Notes: generated by a model not told the origin, from the sequence alone. A DNA stretch of 64,000 nucleotides from Gammaproteobacteria bacterium LSUCC0112 (GCA_004535785.1 SPIB01000001.1:1574116-1638115), one strand, 5' to 3'; numbered from the stretch's first letter, positions 55,885 through 64,000 are shown. Numbers and translations are program-made.

Positions 55885-57144
55885 CTATTCGTGCCACGCG
55901 GGTAGTTTTTTAGGGACCAGAACGCGTTTGAGTTTGGCATATTGCGGCAGACCATTTTTATAAGGTGGATAATCCTCACCAGAAATGAGTGGTTCAAAGT
56001 ACGCCCGCGCCTTTGCTGTGATGCCAAAGCCATCGTCGGTGATAAAATCCCGTGGCATTGGCTTTTCAATATTGGCCACGTCAGACAAGGCCACTTCACC
56101 GACCGTCCAACGGTAAGTTTTACCGGGTTGGCGGACAATCGTTGGCATGACGGCATTTTTACCTGCCAATGCAAACTCAACCGCCGCTTTGCCCATGGCA
56201 TATGCCTGCTCAACATCTGTCGCTGACGCGATATGCCGCGCGGCGCGCTGAAGGTAATCAGCCACTGCCCAGTGGTATTTGTAACCAAGCTGCTGTTTGA
56301 TCATATTGGCAAGGAAGGGTGCCACACCGCCCAATTGGGTGTGCCCAAACGCGTCCTTACCGCCGGCATCCGCCAGAAATTGACCGTTTTCATAGTGTGC
56401 GCCCTCTGATACGACAACAGCGCAGTATCCAAAGCGTTTGACACTGTCCTGCACTTTTTTGAGAAATGCACTCTGATCAAATGCAATCTCCGGAAATATG
56501 ATGATGTGTGGTGCATCACCTTCCTGCTCTGCTGCGAGCCCCGCTGCGCCTGCTATCCAACCTGCGTGGCGGCCCATCACTTCCATTACAAACACTTTGG
56601 TTGAGCTTTCGCACATGGACGCAACATCCAGACCTGCCTCGCGAATTGAAACCGCGACATACTTGGCGACCGACCCGAACCCCGGGCAGTTGTCGGTCAC
56701 CGGGAGATCGTTATCTACTGTTTTGGGAATGCCAATGCAGGTGATTGGGAACCCTTCCTTGAGGCTTAACATGGACACTTTGTTGGCGGTGTCCTGCGAG
56801 TCACCGCCACCGTTGTAGAGGAAGTAGCGAATGTTATGCGTTTTAAAGACATCCATCAGTCGCTGATATTCAGCGCGGTTGTCTTCAAGGCTCTTTAATT
56901 TATAACGGCATGAACCAAACGCGCCGGCTGGCGTATGACGAAGTGCTGCGATGGTGCTGGCAGACTCTTTACTGGTGTCAATCAATTCCTCGCGGAGTGC
57001 ACCAATGATGCCATTGAATCCTGCGTAGACTTTGCCGATTTTGTCTCCATGAGAACGTGCAGTCTGGATCACGCCACAGGCACTGGCATTAATGACGGCG
57101 GTTACGCCGCCGGATTGTGCGTAAAACAGATTTGCTTTGGTCAT
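55885..57144 (-). CDS. pfp: Pyrophosphate-dependent 6-phosphofructokinase
   Basis: A 419-residue PfkA-superfamily enzyme. Residue choice points to pyrophosphate as phosphoryl donor: GGGDS at 112-116 (Asp where ATP enzymes have Gly) and PKTVDND at 140-146 (Lys141 where ATP enzymes have Gly). Asp144 is the catalytic base; MEVMGRHAGW binds fructose-6-P. The reaction is reversible, so it may serve glycolysis and gluconeogenesis. The start at 57144 (MTKANLFYAQSGG) follows homologues; the frame extends to 57195. Convergent with pdxH, 13 bp apart. Confidence 0.93.
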   Translation of the reverse strand: MTKANLFYAQSGGVTAVINASACGVIQTARSHGDKIGKVYAGFNGIIGALREELIDTSKESASTIAALRHTPAGAFGSCRYKLKSLEDNRAEYQRLMDVFKTHNIRYFLYNGGGDSQDTANKVSMLSLKEGFPITCIGIPKTVDNDLPVTDNCPGFGSVAKYVAVSIREAGLDVASMCESSTKVFVMEVMGRHAGWIAGAAGLAAEQEGDAPHIIIFPEIAFDQSAFLKKVQDSVKRFGYCAVVVSEGAHYENGQFLADAGGKDAFGHTQLGGVAPFLANMIKQQLGYKYHWAVADYLQRAARHIASATDVEQAYAMGKAAVEFALAGKNAVMPTIVRQPGKTYRWTVGEVALSDVANIEKPMPRDFITDDGFGITAKARAYFEPLISGEDYPPYKNGLPQYAKLKRVLVPKKLPAWHE

Positions 57145-57305
57145 GAGGTAACCTGTGTGATCAAACCTGCCGGCGAAATGCCTTGCAGGATGCAATGGGG
57201 AGCTGACAGGGGCATAATGTTACAAATTGCCAGACAGCTTGGCAATCAGCCGAGTGCCTTCTGACCGTTGTCAGGCCGGGTAGATAAAGGAATCCACCAA
57301 TCAGT

Positions 57306-57890
57306 ATGAAAAAGATCATTATAGGAATGTCTGGCGCCAGCGGTTTGATTTACGGAATTCGCCTGCTGGATGTGTTACGCGCTGACCCGCATGTTGAAAC
57401 CCATCTTGTTATGACAGCATCTGCACGGCTTAATATCAGCCTCGAGACAGACTGGCAGGCCGATGCGGTGATTGCATTGGCCGATCAGGTTCACTCGGTC
57501 AAGGATCTGGCCGCCAGCATCGCCAGTGGCTCGTTTAGGACAGACGGCATGATCGTCGCGCCATGTTCAATGAAGACCTTGTCCGCGATTGTTAATTCCT
57601 ATGCTGACAACCTGCTGACGCGCGCGGCTGATGTCATGCTGAAAGAGCGTCGGCGACTGGTCTTGATGCCCCGGGAAACACCTCTTCATGCAGGACATTG
57701 CGAACTGTTGTTAAAAGCCTGTCAGATCGGCGCTATTATCGCGCCACCCATGCCCGCATTGTATGCGCGACCCAAAACCATCGACGACATGATTAATCAT
57801 AATGTCGGTCGGGTACTTGATTTGTTTGATATTGAGTCGGGTTTGGTCAAGCGTTGGCAGGGTGCTGCACATGCTGTTCGTTCAGCATGA
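57306..57890 (+). CDS. ubiX: Flavin prenyltransferase UbiX
   Basis: A 194-residue enzyme that prenylates FMN to the cofactor of UbiD decarboxylase in ubiquinone synthesis. It opens MKKIIIGMSGASGLIYGIRLL with the FMN-binding Ser/Ala loop and has the conserved VAPCSMKTLSAIVNSYADNLLTRAADV (in parts) and LMPRETPLHAGH. Full length. Its last 44 nt overlap the end of the convergent TIGR02444 gene. Confidence 0.96.
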   Translation: MKKIIIGMSGASGLIYGIRLLDVLRADPHVETHLVMTASARLNISLETDWQADAVIALADQVHSVKDLAASIASGSFRTDGMIVAPCSMKTLSAIVNSYADNLLTRAADVMLKERRRLVLMPRETPLHAGHCELLLKACQIGAIIAPPMPALYARPKTIDDMINHNVGRVLDLFDIESGLVKRWQGAAHAVRSA

Positions 57891-58422
57891 GCTGAACGGC
57901 AACAGTTTCGCAGCGATCGGCAATTCTGGAAAGTAAAACGAGTGCATCTAATTCCTGCAGCTCGTCCATCGTGCGCATGGTCAGGCAATAAACGCGCATG
58001 TTATCCACCAGTTTTTGTGCATCGAAGTCTGTGTGCCAGAACAGTCTATGGCCAGCGGTCATGGATTCAAGTGCTTCAAGCCAGAGTAATTCTGACGATA
58101 TCTCGATCGCCTTGATTTGTTCACGTAGTTGTTGCCAAGACTGCTGGTTTTCCGCACGAGCCACGCCATCGTTGGATTGTGCCGCATCCTTCATCCAGCG
58201 TCTTGTCTGCCGTAGCGGTTTGACAACGCAGCTGGCATAGGGCGTGGATATTTTAATGACTTGCGATAACTGATCATCTGTCATTTCGCCAAAGCCTAAT
58301 CCGAACCAAGCGCAATAAAGCAGGATAGGCACATCCAGCCCGATAGTTTCCTGCAGAGTGAGGCAGGCTTCGGCGACGTCCGGTTGTTGGTAAACCTTGA
58401 TGGCGAAGGTGTCGAGTTTCAT
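57847..58422 (-). CDS. TIGR02444-family (DUF2390) protein
   Basis: A 191-residue helical protein with no signal peptide or membrane helix. The N-terminal half (FAIKVYQQPDVAEACLTLQ, then VPILLYCAWFGLGFG) is the family signature of TIGR02444, a gammaproteobacterial group of unknown role. The C-terminal half is less conserved. It overlaps ubiX by 44 nt tail to tail and is divergent from mpl with 69 bp between. Confidence 0.85.
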   Translation of the reverse strand: MKLDTFAIKVYQQPDVAEACLTLQETIGLDVPILLYCAWFGLGFGEMTDDQLSQVIKISTPYASCVVKPLRQTRRWMKDAAQSNDGVARAENQQSWQQLREQIKAIEISSELLWLEALESMTAGHRLFWHTDFDAQKLVDNMRVYCLTMRTMDELQELDALVLLSRIADRCETVAVQLMLNEQHVQHPANA

Positions 58423-58491
58423 CAGGTCATGAAGTTCGGAATTGTCTTTGAGGATTTGTTAAAGTAGTGCATCAAGCTTACAGGAATTTTT

Positions 58492-59919
58492 ATGCACATC
58501 CACATTTTAGGCATTTGCGGTACATTTATGGGTAGTCTGGCCGTGCTGGCCAAGGAGCTGGGTTTTTCAGTCAGCGGGTCTGATGCCAATGTGTACCCCC
58601 CTATGAGTACACAGCTTGAGGAACAGGGCATCGCGCTTAATGAAGGCTTTGCCCCGGCACATTTGCAGCCACATCCGGATTTGGTGGTGATTGGCAATGC
58701 CATGTCGCGTGGAAATCCCGCCGTGGAATACGTGCTGGATCAGGGATTAGCCTACTGCTCCGGGCCAGAATGGCTGGCACGTTATGTGCTGCAGAATCGA
58801 TGGGTGCTGGCAGTCTCAGGGACGCACGGAAAAACAACCACCAGTGCCATGTTGGCGTGGATATTGGAGTATGCAGGACTCAAGCCCGGTTACCTGATTG
58901 GCGGTGTATTAAAGAATTTTCCTGCGTCTGCCCGCCTCGGCGCGAGTGATTTTTTTGTGGTGGAAGCAGATGAGTACGATAGTGCGTTTTTTGACAAGCG
59001 CTCTAAGTTTGTACATTACCGCCCACGTACACTGATCATGAACAATCTTGAGTATGATCATGCGGACATTTTTCCAGATTTGGCAGCCATACAAAAACAA
59101 TTCCATCACCTGGTGCGCACTGTGCCTTCTTCAGGTTTGATACTGGCACCACACGGCGATCGCGCGTTACAACAGGTGTTGGAGCAAGGCTGCTGGACGC
59201 CCGTTCAACGCTTTGAACTGACGGAGCATGACGACGTGGCTGATGCAGATCAGTCTGAGACTTGCTGGCTGGTCAACATGTTGAGTGCCGATGGCAGGAA
59301 CTGCCAGATTATCAAGCAGGGGCCCGGTGAGAATTATACAAAAGCCGTTATTGAGTGGACACTGACCGGGCGCCACAATGCGAATAACGCGTTGGCAGCG
59401 GTAGCGGCGGCTCATCATGTTGGCGTCACCATTCCCACCGCATGTGATGCGTTGTCAGAGTTTGCGAGTGTTAAACGTCGCATGGAGTGGCTGGGAGAAA
59501 TTGCTGGAATTCATGTATACGATGACTTTGCCCACCACCCGACGGCCATCGCCACAACCTTGCACGGCATGCGCCAGCGGCTTGCAGGCGACCCTGCTAC
59601 GCGATTGATCGCCGTGATAGAACCGCGATCAGCCACCATGAAAATGGGTGTGCACCAGCATTCTTTGGCAGATTCCTTTGTCGACGCGGATCAGGTTGTA
59701 TGGATGGCAGGGGGTGGTAATGGATTGGATGTTGAGGCGGTCATTCATAACAGCAAGGTCCCTGCGGTTGCGTGTCGGCGCGTAGAACAAATCGTGGATT
59801 GGCTGCTTAAAAACAGTCGCGCGGGTGACCATATTGTTTTAATGAGCAACGGCGGTTTTGGTGGCATACACCAGAAGCTGCTGGCGTCGCTGCAAGAAAG
59901 GTACATGTGTCGTGAATGA
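58492..59919 (+). CDS. mpl: Murein tripeptide ligase Mpl
   Basis: A 475-residue Mur-ligase-family enzyme that recycles L-Ala-gamma-D-Glu-meso-DAP by joining it to UDP-MurNAc. It starts MHIHILGICGTFMGSLA, has the nucleotide loop GTHGKTTTSA (110-119), the EADEYDSAFFDKRSKF motif, the Mpl-type NNLEYDHADIF and the Mur-ligase DDFAHHPTAI. Full length. The next gene overlaps its stop by 8 nt. Confidence 0.97.
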   Translation: MHIHILGICGTFMGSLAVLAKELGFSVSGSDANVYPPMSTQLEEQGIALNEGFAPAHLQPHPDLVVIGNAMSRGNPAVEYVLDQGLAYCSGPEWLARYVLQNRWVLAVSGTHGKTTTSAMLAWILEYAGLKPGYLIGGVLKNFPASARLGASDFFVVEADEYDSAFFDKRSKFVHYRPRTLIMNNLEYDHADIFPDLAAIQKQFHHLVRTVPSSGLILAPHGDRALQQVLEQGCWTPVQRFELTEHDDVADADQSETCWLVNMLSADGRNCQIIKQGPGENYTKAVIEWTLTGRHNANNALAAVAAAHHVGVTIPTACDALSEFASVKRRMEWLGEIAGIHVYDDFAHHPTAIATTLHGMRQRLAGDPATRLIAVIEPRSATMKMGVHQHSLADSFVDADQVVWMAGGGNGLDVEAVIHNSKVPAVACRRVEQIVDWLLKNSRAGDHIVLMSNGGFGGIHQKLLASLQERYMCRE

Positions 59920-60532
59920 AGCCGATTTGATTCCGTTGTTCCCTCTTCGCTCTGTTGTTTTTCCGGGCGGCAGACTGTCGTTGCAGATTTTTGAGCAACG
60001 ATACATTGATCTGGTCAGTCATTGCATGAGGACAGATACGGGATTTGGCATCTGCCTGTTGCTGAAAGGCGACGAAATGGTGCAGCCCGGGAGTCAACAG
60101 CAAGTTAGTCGGGTAGGAATGTATTGCAAAATTGTCGATTGGGACAAACTGCCAAACGGATTGTTGGGCATCACCGTAGAAGGATTGCGCAAGTTTACAG
60201 TGATGGAGAGTTGGGTGGGTGACAACAAACTATTGATGGGGTCCGTGCGATGGGAAGTGGAAGACTTTTTAGGACAATCAATCTTGCCTTTGTCTGACGA
60301 CCACGATGGGTTGGTTGATCTGCTTAAAGACCTGATGGCTCACCCGTTGATTGAGGAGTTGGGTGTATCCATGGATTTTTCGGATCAACGGCAGTTAGGG
60401 TGGCGCCTTGCTGAACTGTTGCCCATACCGGTTCATCAAAAACAACAACTGTTAGAAATCAATGATACGACCGAGCGTTTGCGCGAGATAGAAAATCTGG
60501 TGGTCTCCATGATGCAACATAACAATAGTTAA
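59912..60532 (+). CDS. LON-protease N-terminal-domain protein
   Basis: A 206-residue protein made of a stand-alone Lon substrate-binding domain (PF02190 type): IPLFPLRSVVFPGGRLSLQIFEQRY, then GICLLLKGDE and GLLGITVEGLRKF. No AAA+ or protease domain follows. The first residues VNEADLIPLFPL fit a GTG start at 59912 overlapping the mpl stop; no ATG is nearer. Function unknown; such proteins are common in gammaproteobacteria. Confidence 0.88.
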   Translation: MNEADLIPLFPLRSVVFPGGRLSLQIFEQRYIDLVSHCMRTDTGFGICLLLKGDEMVQPGSQQQVSRVGMYCKIVDWDKLPNGLLGITVEGLRKFTVMESWVGDNKLLMGSVRWEVEDFLGQSILPLSDDHDGLVDLLKDLMAHPLIEELGVSMDFSDQRQLGWRLAELLPIPVHQKQQLLEINDTTERLREIENLVVSMMQHNNS

Positions 60533-60558
60533 GGTGCCGGTATCGATCACCAAACCTG

Positions 60559-61041
60559 TTAGTGAGGCAGTAACTCGGTGACTTTGCTGAAGTCCACCAG
60601 GATCATCAGGTGATCATCGGTGTTGTAAACGCCGGTGATAAAACGTGATGATGGATCCTGGCTGGTTGCCGGTGCGATTTCAACAAGATTTTTATTGAGA
60701 TCAATGACTTCAGCAACGCGATCAACCAATATACCGAGTACGAAATCCTCTATTTCCACGACGATTATTCGTGAGTTTTGAGTCTGCTCAAGCGTGGGTA
60801 AACCAAACACAGTTCGTGCATCGATAACAGTTACAACGTTACCACGCAAGTTGATAATGCCAAGGATAAAATGCGCGGAACCTGGCACGGGGGTGATTTC
60901 TGTGTAGCGTAACACTTCATTCACTTTGGCTGCATTCAGTGCGTACACCTCATTTGAGAGCTCAAAGCTGACGTGTTTTATCATGTCCAAGGGTTCGACG
61001 GATTTTGAACTATCCATTGCCAGATTGCCTTGCGTGTTCAT
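60559..61041 (-). CDS. cheW: CheW-like coupling protein
   Basis: A 160-residue single CheW domain (about 22-155): VSFELSNEVYALNAAKVNEVL, ITPVPGSAHFILGIINLRGNVVTVIDAR (in parts) and LGILVDRVAEVIDL. It couples chemoreceptors to CheA. The N-terminal 20 residues are a short flexible extension. No CheA, receptor or other chemotaxis gene is near it in this window, so its partners are elsewhere. Confidence 0.93.
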   Translation of the reverse strand: MNTQGNLAMDSSKSVEPLDMIKHVSFELSNEVYALNAAKVNEVLRYTEITPVPGSAHFILGIINLRGNVVTVIDARTVFGLPTLEQTQNSRIIVVEIEDFVLGILVDRVAEVIDLNKNLVEIAPATSQDPSSRFITGVYNTDDHLMILVDFSKVTELLPH

Positions 61042-61190
61042 AACTCGGATCCTGTGTTGCAGCCAGTCAGGTATTTCACCGTAATTTTAGCGGCCATCCG
61101 CAGAAAATCTTGAGTGCCCGAAATTAATCGGGTGGTTATCATTGAAGCGATTGTTCATAATAAGGTGAAACGAATCTGGAGTAATCAACG

Positions 61191-61379
61191 ATGTTGGAAA
61201 CCTGGTTAAGTCCTGACAGTTGGACACACGAACAATGGTTGGTGTTCAGCATCTTGGGTTTTGTTGTCGTCGCAGTCATTTTTGTGGCGTATCGTCTGTA
61301 CAAAATAATGCGCAGTGTCAGCACAAAACGCGAACTGCCGGTGCTTCGCCCGGGCAAGCGGGCGGGTTCCAGACGATAG
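61191..61379 (+). CDS. Small single-helix membrane protein
   Basis: A 62-residue hypothetical protein: short polar N-terminus with Trp-rich start (MLETWLSPDSWTHEQW), one membrane helix (about 17-36) and a basic cytoplasmic tail (RELPVLRPGKRAGSRR). The charge pattern gives an N-out/C-in orientation. GGAG lies upstream at slightly long spacing. I do not recognise a family. It runs toward the other small gene at 61416-61595, 36 bp away. Confidence 0.6.
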   Translation: MLETWLSPDSWTHEQWLVFSILGFVVVAVIFVAYRLYKIMRSVSTKRELPVLRPGKRAGSRR

Positions 61380-61415
61380 GCGGTTGATCTCATTTGTGCT
61401 GATGGATCACGTTGA

Positions 61416-61595
61416 TCAACGCTCGAGCAGTGTCAGATCGAGCACGGCTGCCACGACTGCCAGAAGTATGACAACGATGGCAAGGCAGCCCAGCAAGGCA
61501 AGAATTCGAAAAGACTTCCCGTCCTTGGTGTACATGCCGGACTTCTCATATTCGCGTTCGGGCAGATTATTGGACTCGCGTTTTTCCTGACTCAT
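61416..61595 (-). CDS. Small membrane protein (59 residues)
   Basis: A 59-residue protein read on the minus strand: MSQEKRESNNLPEREYEKS, a polar charged N-terminus (about 1-30), then one membrane helix (FRILALLGCLAIVVILLAVV) and a short end LDLTLLER. A very good ribosome binding site (GGAG, about 7-nt spacing) precedes the ATG, the strongest evidence that it is real. It diverges from the trypsin-like protease gene with only 19 bp between the two starts. I do not recognise a family. Confidence 0.7.
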   Translation of the reverse strand: MSQEKRESNNLPEREYEKSGMYTKDGKSFRILALLGCLAIVVILLAVVAAVLDLTLLER

Positions 61596-61614
61596 AAAAC
61601 TCTCCAGATACTAC

Positions 61615-62448
61615 ATGTCGGAAACTATGTTGAGATATTCGGGCAACCCACTGATACTCCTGTTCGCTATCACAATGATGGTTATGCCTGCCCATGCAAT
61701 TGTGACGAGGCATGATACTGGATACTCAGGATTTGTCGCCAGCGCCTCCGACTATCCCGCTGTTTTTCCGCTCTATGTACAAGCCAACGGGTTCAAGGTG
61801 TGTGTTGCGTCATTAATTCATGAGCAATGGGCACTGACAGCCGCACATTGCACCGAAGAGACTCCCTTGGCAGCAACACTGGGTAAAGCACAGCACTTTG
61901 CAGTGTCGATTGCCGGTGAGGAAATGCTGGTAGATCAATTCGTACTGCACCCTTCATGGCCTGGACATCCCGGATCTCGTTTTAACCATGCCCAGATAGA
62001 TCTTGCACTACTAAGACTCAAGAGCCCTGTCAGGTCTGTTTCCCCGTTGCCGTTGTACGAGGCGAGTGACGAGTTGGGTCAGGTAGCTATGTTTTTGGGA
62101 TGGGGGCATACTGGCACAGGTAGAACGGGTCTGTCTTCCAATGATGGTCGACTGCGATTTGCAAAAAATAGAGTAAATCTCGCCGGTGATCAGCTGCAAT
62201 TTGTCTTTGACTCCCCCGAAGGTCCAAAAAGTCTGGCGATCGCATTTGAAGGTATACCAGGTCTGGGCGACAGCGGTGGCCCGGCAATCATCCGCGCCAA
62301 GGACATCGACTGGTTAGCAGGCGTTGCGGTTGGGGAGCTGGAGAAAGCGCCCGGCAGTCCGACCGGTCTGTATGGTGCCAGCGTCGTCTATGAGCGAGTC
62401 AGCCGCCATGTAGATTGGATCAATCAGGTTATTAATGCAGACAAGTGA
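61615..62448 (+). CDS. Secreted trypsin-like serine protease (S1 family)
   Basis: A 277-residue chymotrypsin-fold protease. It has a signal peptide (about 1-28, ending MPAHA), catalytic His78 in LTAAHC, Asp129 in IDLALLRL and Ser220 in GLGDSGGPAII. A propeptide-like IV start after the signal (AHAIVTRHDTG) is short, so activation may be by signal cleavage alone. The late region VYERVSRHVDWINQV is the usual C-terminal helix. An ATG four codons later (61627) has GGAA before it and may be the true start. Confidence 0.9.
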   Translation: MSETMLRYSGNPLILLFAITMMVMPAHAIVTRHDTGYSGFVASASDYPAVFPLYVQANGFKVCVASLIHEQWALTAAHCTEETPLAATLGKAQHFAVSIAGEEMLVDQFVLHPSWPGHPGSRFNHAQIDLALLRLKSPVRSVSPLPLYEASDELGQVAMFLGWGHTGTGRTGLSSNDGRLRFAKNRVNLAGDQLQFVFDSPEGPKSLAIAFEGIPGLGDSGGPAIIRAKDIDWLAGVAVGELEKAPGSPTGLYGASVVYERVSRHVDWINQVINADK

Positions 62449-62531
62449 TAAACAAACAGTTTATTTGCTACACTCGAATGCATTCTAAAAGAACGCGCTT
62501 TTACACAAATATCTCACATCAGGGGTCGATA

Positions 62532-63011
62532 ATGAGCATCAAAATTGGTGACAAAATTCCAGCGGTTACTTTAAAAACCATGGGAAAAGAAGGTCCGGAG
62601 AATATTACGTCGGCAGACGTGTTCGATGGTAAAAAAGTAGTTCTGTTTGCTGTGCCTGGCGCGTTTACGCCTGGCTGTTCAGTCACGCATCTGCCCGGTT
62701 ATGTGGTGAATGCAGACAAAATCAAAGCAAAAGGCGTTGATACCATCGCATGTATGTCGGTGAATGATGCGTTTGTGATGGGGGCTTGGGGCAAATCCCA
62801 AAACGCAGAAGAATTATTAATGCTGGCGGATGGTAACGGCGATTTCACCCAAGCACTGGGTCTGGAATTGGACGCAACTGGATTCGGGATGGGCAAGCGC
62901 AGCCGACGCTTTGCGATGATTGTTGAAAATGGTGTGGTGACACATCTTGCAGTCGAACCGGCAGCCGGCATTGATGTCAGTGCAGCAGAAAAGATACTGG
63001 CACTGCTGTAA
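62532..63011 (+). CDS. Peroxiredoxin, Prx5-type
   Basis: A 159-residue atypical peroxiredoxin. Active site AVPGAFTPGCSVTHLPGY with peroxidatic Cys49; MGKRSRRFAMIVENGVV is the Prx5 C-terminal signature. No resolving Cys pair like PrxQ and no fused glutaredoxin domain, so it likely uses glutathione or glutaredoxin. The start at 62532 (MSIKIGDKIP) is the family start; the frame extends upstream through the promoter to 62445. Confidence 0.93.
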   Translation: MSIKIGDKIPAVTLKTMGKEGPENITSADVFDGKKVVLFAVPGAFTPGCSVTHLPGYVVNADKIKAKGVDTIACMSVNDAFVMGAWGKSQNAEELLMLADGNGDFTQALGLELDATGFGMGKRSRRFAMIVENGVVTHLAVEPAAGIDVSAAEKILALL

Positions 63012-63054
63012 ACAAGATTGACTCGGCTCTACCAAAACCTGTTACAAGGAGATC

Positions 63055-63807
63055 ATGGCTATGCTTAAGACGGAGTACATCGAATACCGTGATGGCGAAA
63101 CGGTACTTGAGGCCTACATAGCGTATGACGGGTCAATTAGCGGCAAACGACCATGTGTGCTGGTCGCACATGACTGGACTGGACGCAGGGATTACGCCTG
63201 CGCCGGTGCAGAACGCATGGCCGAGATGGGATACGTTGGTTTTGCGCTTGATGTTTATGGCAAGGGTGTATTTGGAAAAGACGGTGACACGCAGGGAAAC
63301 TCCGCCTTGATGATGCCATTTGTTGAGGACAGAACTTTGTTGCGTCGTCGCATGTTGGCGGCACTGTCGGCCGCGCAAGCGTTGTCTCAGGTTGACGACA
63401 GCAATCTCGCTGCGATGGGTTATTGTTTTGGTGGTATGGCCGTGTTGGAACTGGCTCGAGCGGGTGCAGCGATTAAAGGCGTTGTCAGTGTGCATGGTTT
63501 ATTGGGTCAAGGTGGCGTTGCCAATCAGCAGATCAAGGCTAAAGTGCTGTGTTTGCATGGGCACGATGATCCCATGGTGACTCCAGAGCAAGTATTGGCG
63601 TTTCAAACTGAAATGACTTCAGCAAACGTCGACTGGCAAGTACATGTGTACGGTGGTACAAAACATGCCTTTACTAACCCTGCAGCCAATAATCCTGATT
63701 TTGGTACTGTCTATAGCTTGACCGCAACACGCCGAGCGGATCGGTCTCTGGCAAACTTTTTTGACGAACTTTTTGTTGAAATGCCTCCTTTGGATGTAGC
63801 CCCCTAA
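63055..63807 (+). CDS. Dienelactone hydrolase-family protein
   Basis: A 250-residue alpha/beta hydrolase with Cys124 as the predicted nucleophile in MGYCFGGM, an Asp in LCLHGHDDPMV and His in YGGTKHAFTNP, the C-D-H triad of dienelactone hydrolases. The natural substrate is unlikely to be a chloroaromatic lactone; many family members are of unknown role. Strong AAGGAG Shine-Dalgarno; two in-frame ATGs (63055, 63061) compete. The GGDEF gene starts directly after its stop. Confidence 0.9.
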   Translation: MAMLKTEYIEYRDGETVLEAYIAYDGSISGKRPCVLVAHDWTGRRDYACAGAERMAEMGYVGFALDVYGKGVFGKDGDTQGNSALMMPFVEDRTLLRRRMLAALSAAQALSQVDDSNLAAMGYCFGGMAVLELARAGAAIKGVVSVHGLLGQGGVANQQIKAKVLCLHGHDDPMVTPEQVLAFQTEMTSANVDWQVHVYGGTKHAFTNPAANNPDFGTVYSLTATRRADRSLANFFDELFVEMPPLDVAP

Positions 63808-64000
63808 GTGCGCGATCTCTGTCCTGCCAAACTAGACAACTGCGCTCACCTCGACGAATTGGCGCTGTTGCGCAGTCGTGTGGAGGAGTTAGGTACACAG
63901 GTCATTACTGATGAACTAACAGGGTTGTTCAATTACAGGCATTTGATGCATACGTTGAGCGTTGAGATTGAACGTGTACGCCGCAGTGGCGGTGAATTTT
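63808..64000 (+). CDS. GGDEF-domain protein (probable diguanylate cyclase), 5' part only
   Basis: Cut by the window edge; about 64 codons visible from a GTG at 63808, immediately after the upstream stop. A short N-terminal helix (LDELALLRSRVEELG) leads into the start of a GGDEF domain: TDELTGLFNYRHLMHTLSVE, then IERVRRSGGEF. The catalytic GG[D/E]EF site itself lies outside the window, so activity cannot be judged. Confidence 0.8.
   Translation, partial: MRDLCPAKLDNCAHLDELALLRSRVEELGTQVITDELTGLFNYRHLMHTLSVEIERVRRSGGEF

Overview
The window reads as a chromosomal segment of a free-living gammaproteobacterium, probably marine or aquatic. This is an inference: about half of the gene order is the arrangement I know from Pseudomonas and relatives (dsbD-aroQ-accBC-prmA-dusB-fis-purHD; ubiB-hisIE-tatABC; glnA-ntrBC beside thiI and typA; divergent tesA / ybbAP). 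The two large TonB-dependent receptors, the TPR-sulfotransferase and the pyrophosphate-type phosphofructokinase recall oligotrophic marine lineages. Base composition looks near 50% G+C by eye. I see no insertion sequence, prophage, CRISPR array or rRNA.

Layout. 1-387: start of an ABC-F ATPase gene. 488-2511: an OmpR-family regulator and its sensor kinase, ending at a shared bidirectional terminator. 2565-5965 (minus): a GldA/F/G-type ABC system. 6092-10383 (minus): glnA-ntrB-ntrC. The glnA promoter is unusually legible: a near-consensus sigma-54 -24/-12 element with one perfect and one imperfect NtrC site upstream, plus a third NtrC-like site before ntrB. 10688-14595 (plus): thiI, typA/bipA, dtd. 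14604-29940 (minus): about 15 kb of same-strand core genes running from fabA to tatC, covering unsaturated fatty acid synthesis, acetyl-CoA carboxylase, shikimate, ribosome and tRNA modification, Fis, purines, ubiquinone, histidine and twin-arginine export. The dsbD position holds only the N-terminal periplasmic domain. 30114-33822 (plus): manC-galU-manB, sugar nucleotides for exopolysaccharide or LPS. 33819-37364 (minus): pgi, a RimB-RimK fusion and a GNAT acetyltransferase.

37623-37700 is tRNA-Thr(TGT), followed by short tandem repeats and then an accessory-looking stretch: TonB receptor, TPR-sulfotransferase with a coupled thioesterase, and a second TonB receptor on the opposite strand (to 45872). 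The rest (46191-64000) is mixed housekeeping: a sirtuin deacylase; bcp, an esterase, an unusual pdxJ and an MFS transporter; tesA divergent from ybbAP; a secreted MORN protein; pdxH; pfp; ubiX; mpl; a Lon-N-domain protein; a lone CheW; two tiny membrane proteins; a secreted trypsin-like protease; a Prx5-type peroxiredoxin; a dienelactone-hydrolase-like protein; and the start of a GGDEF protein cut by the window edge.

Functionally the window joins nitrogen control (NtrBC on glnA), quinone synthesis (coq7, ubiB, ubiX), B6 (pdxJ, pdxH), hexose phosphate and glycan precursor supply (pgi, pfp, manC, galU, manB) and envelope functions. No single unmistakable new system stands out. The best candidates for something undescribed are the RimB-RimK/GNAT/pgi cluster, the tRNA-flanked receptor/sulfotransferase/thioesterase block, the stand-alone DsbD N-domain and the pair of very small membrane proteins.
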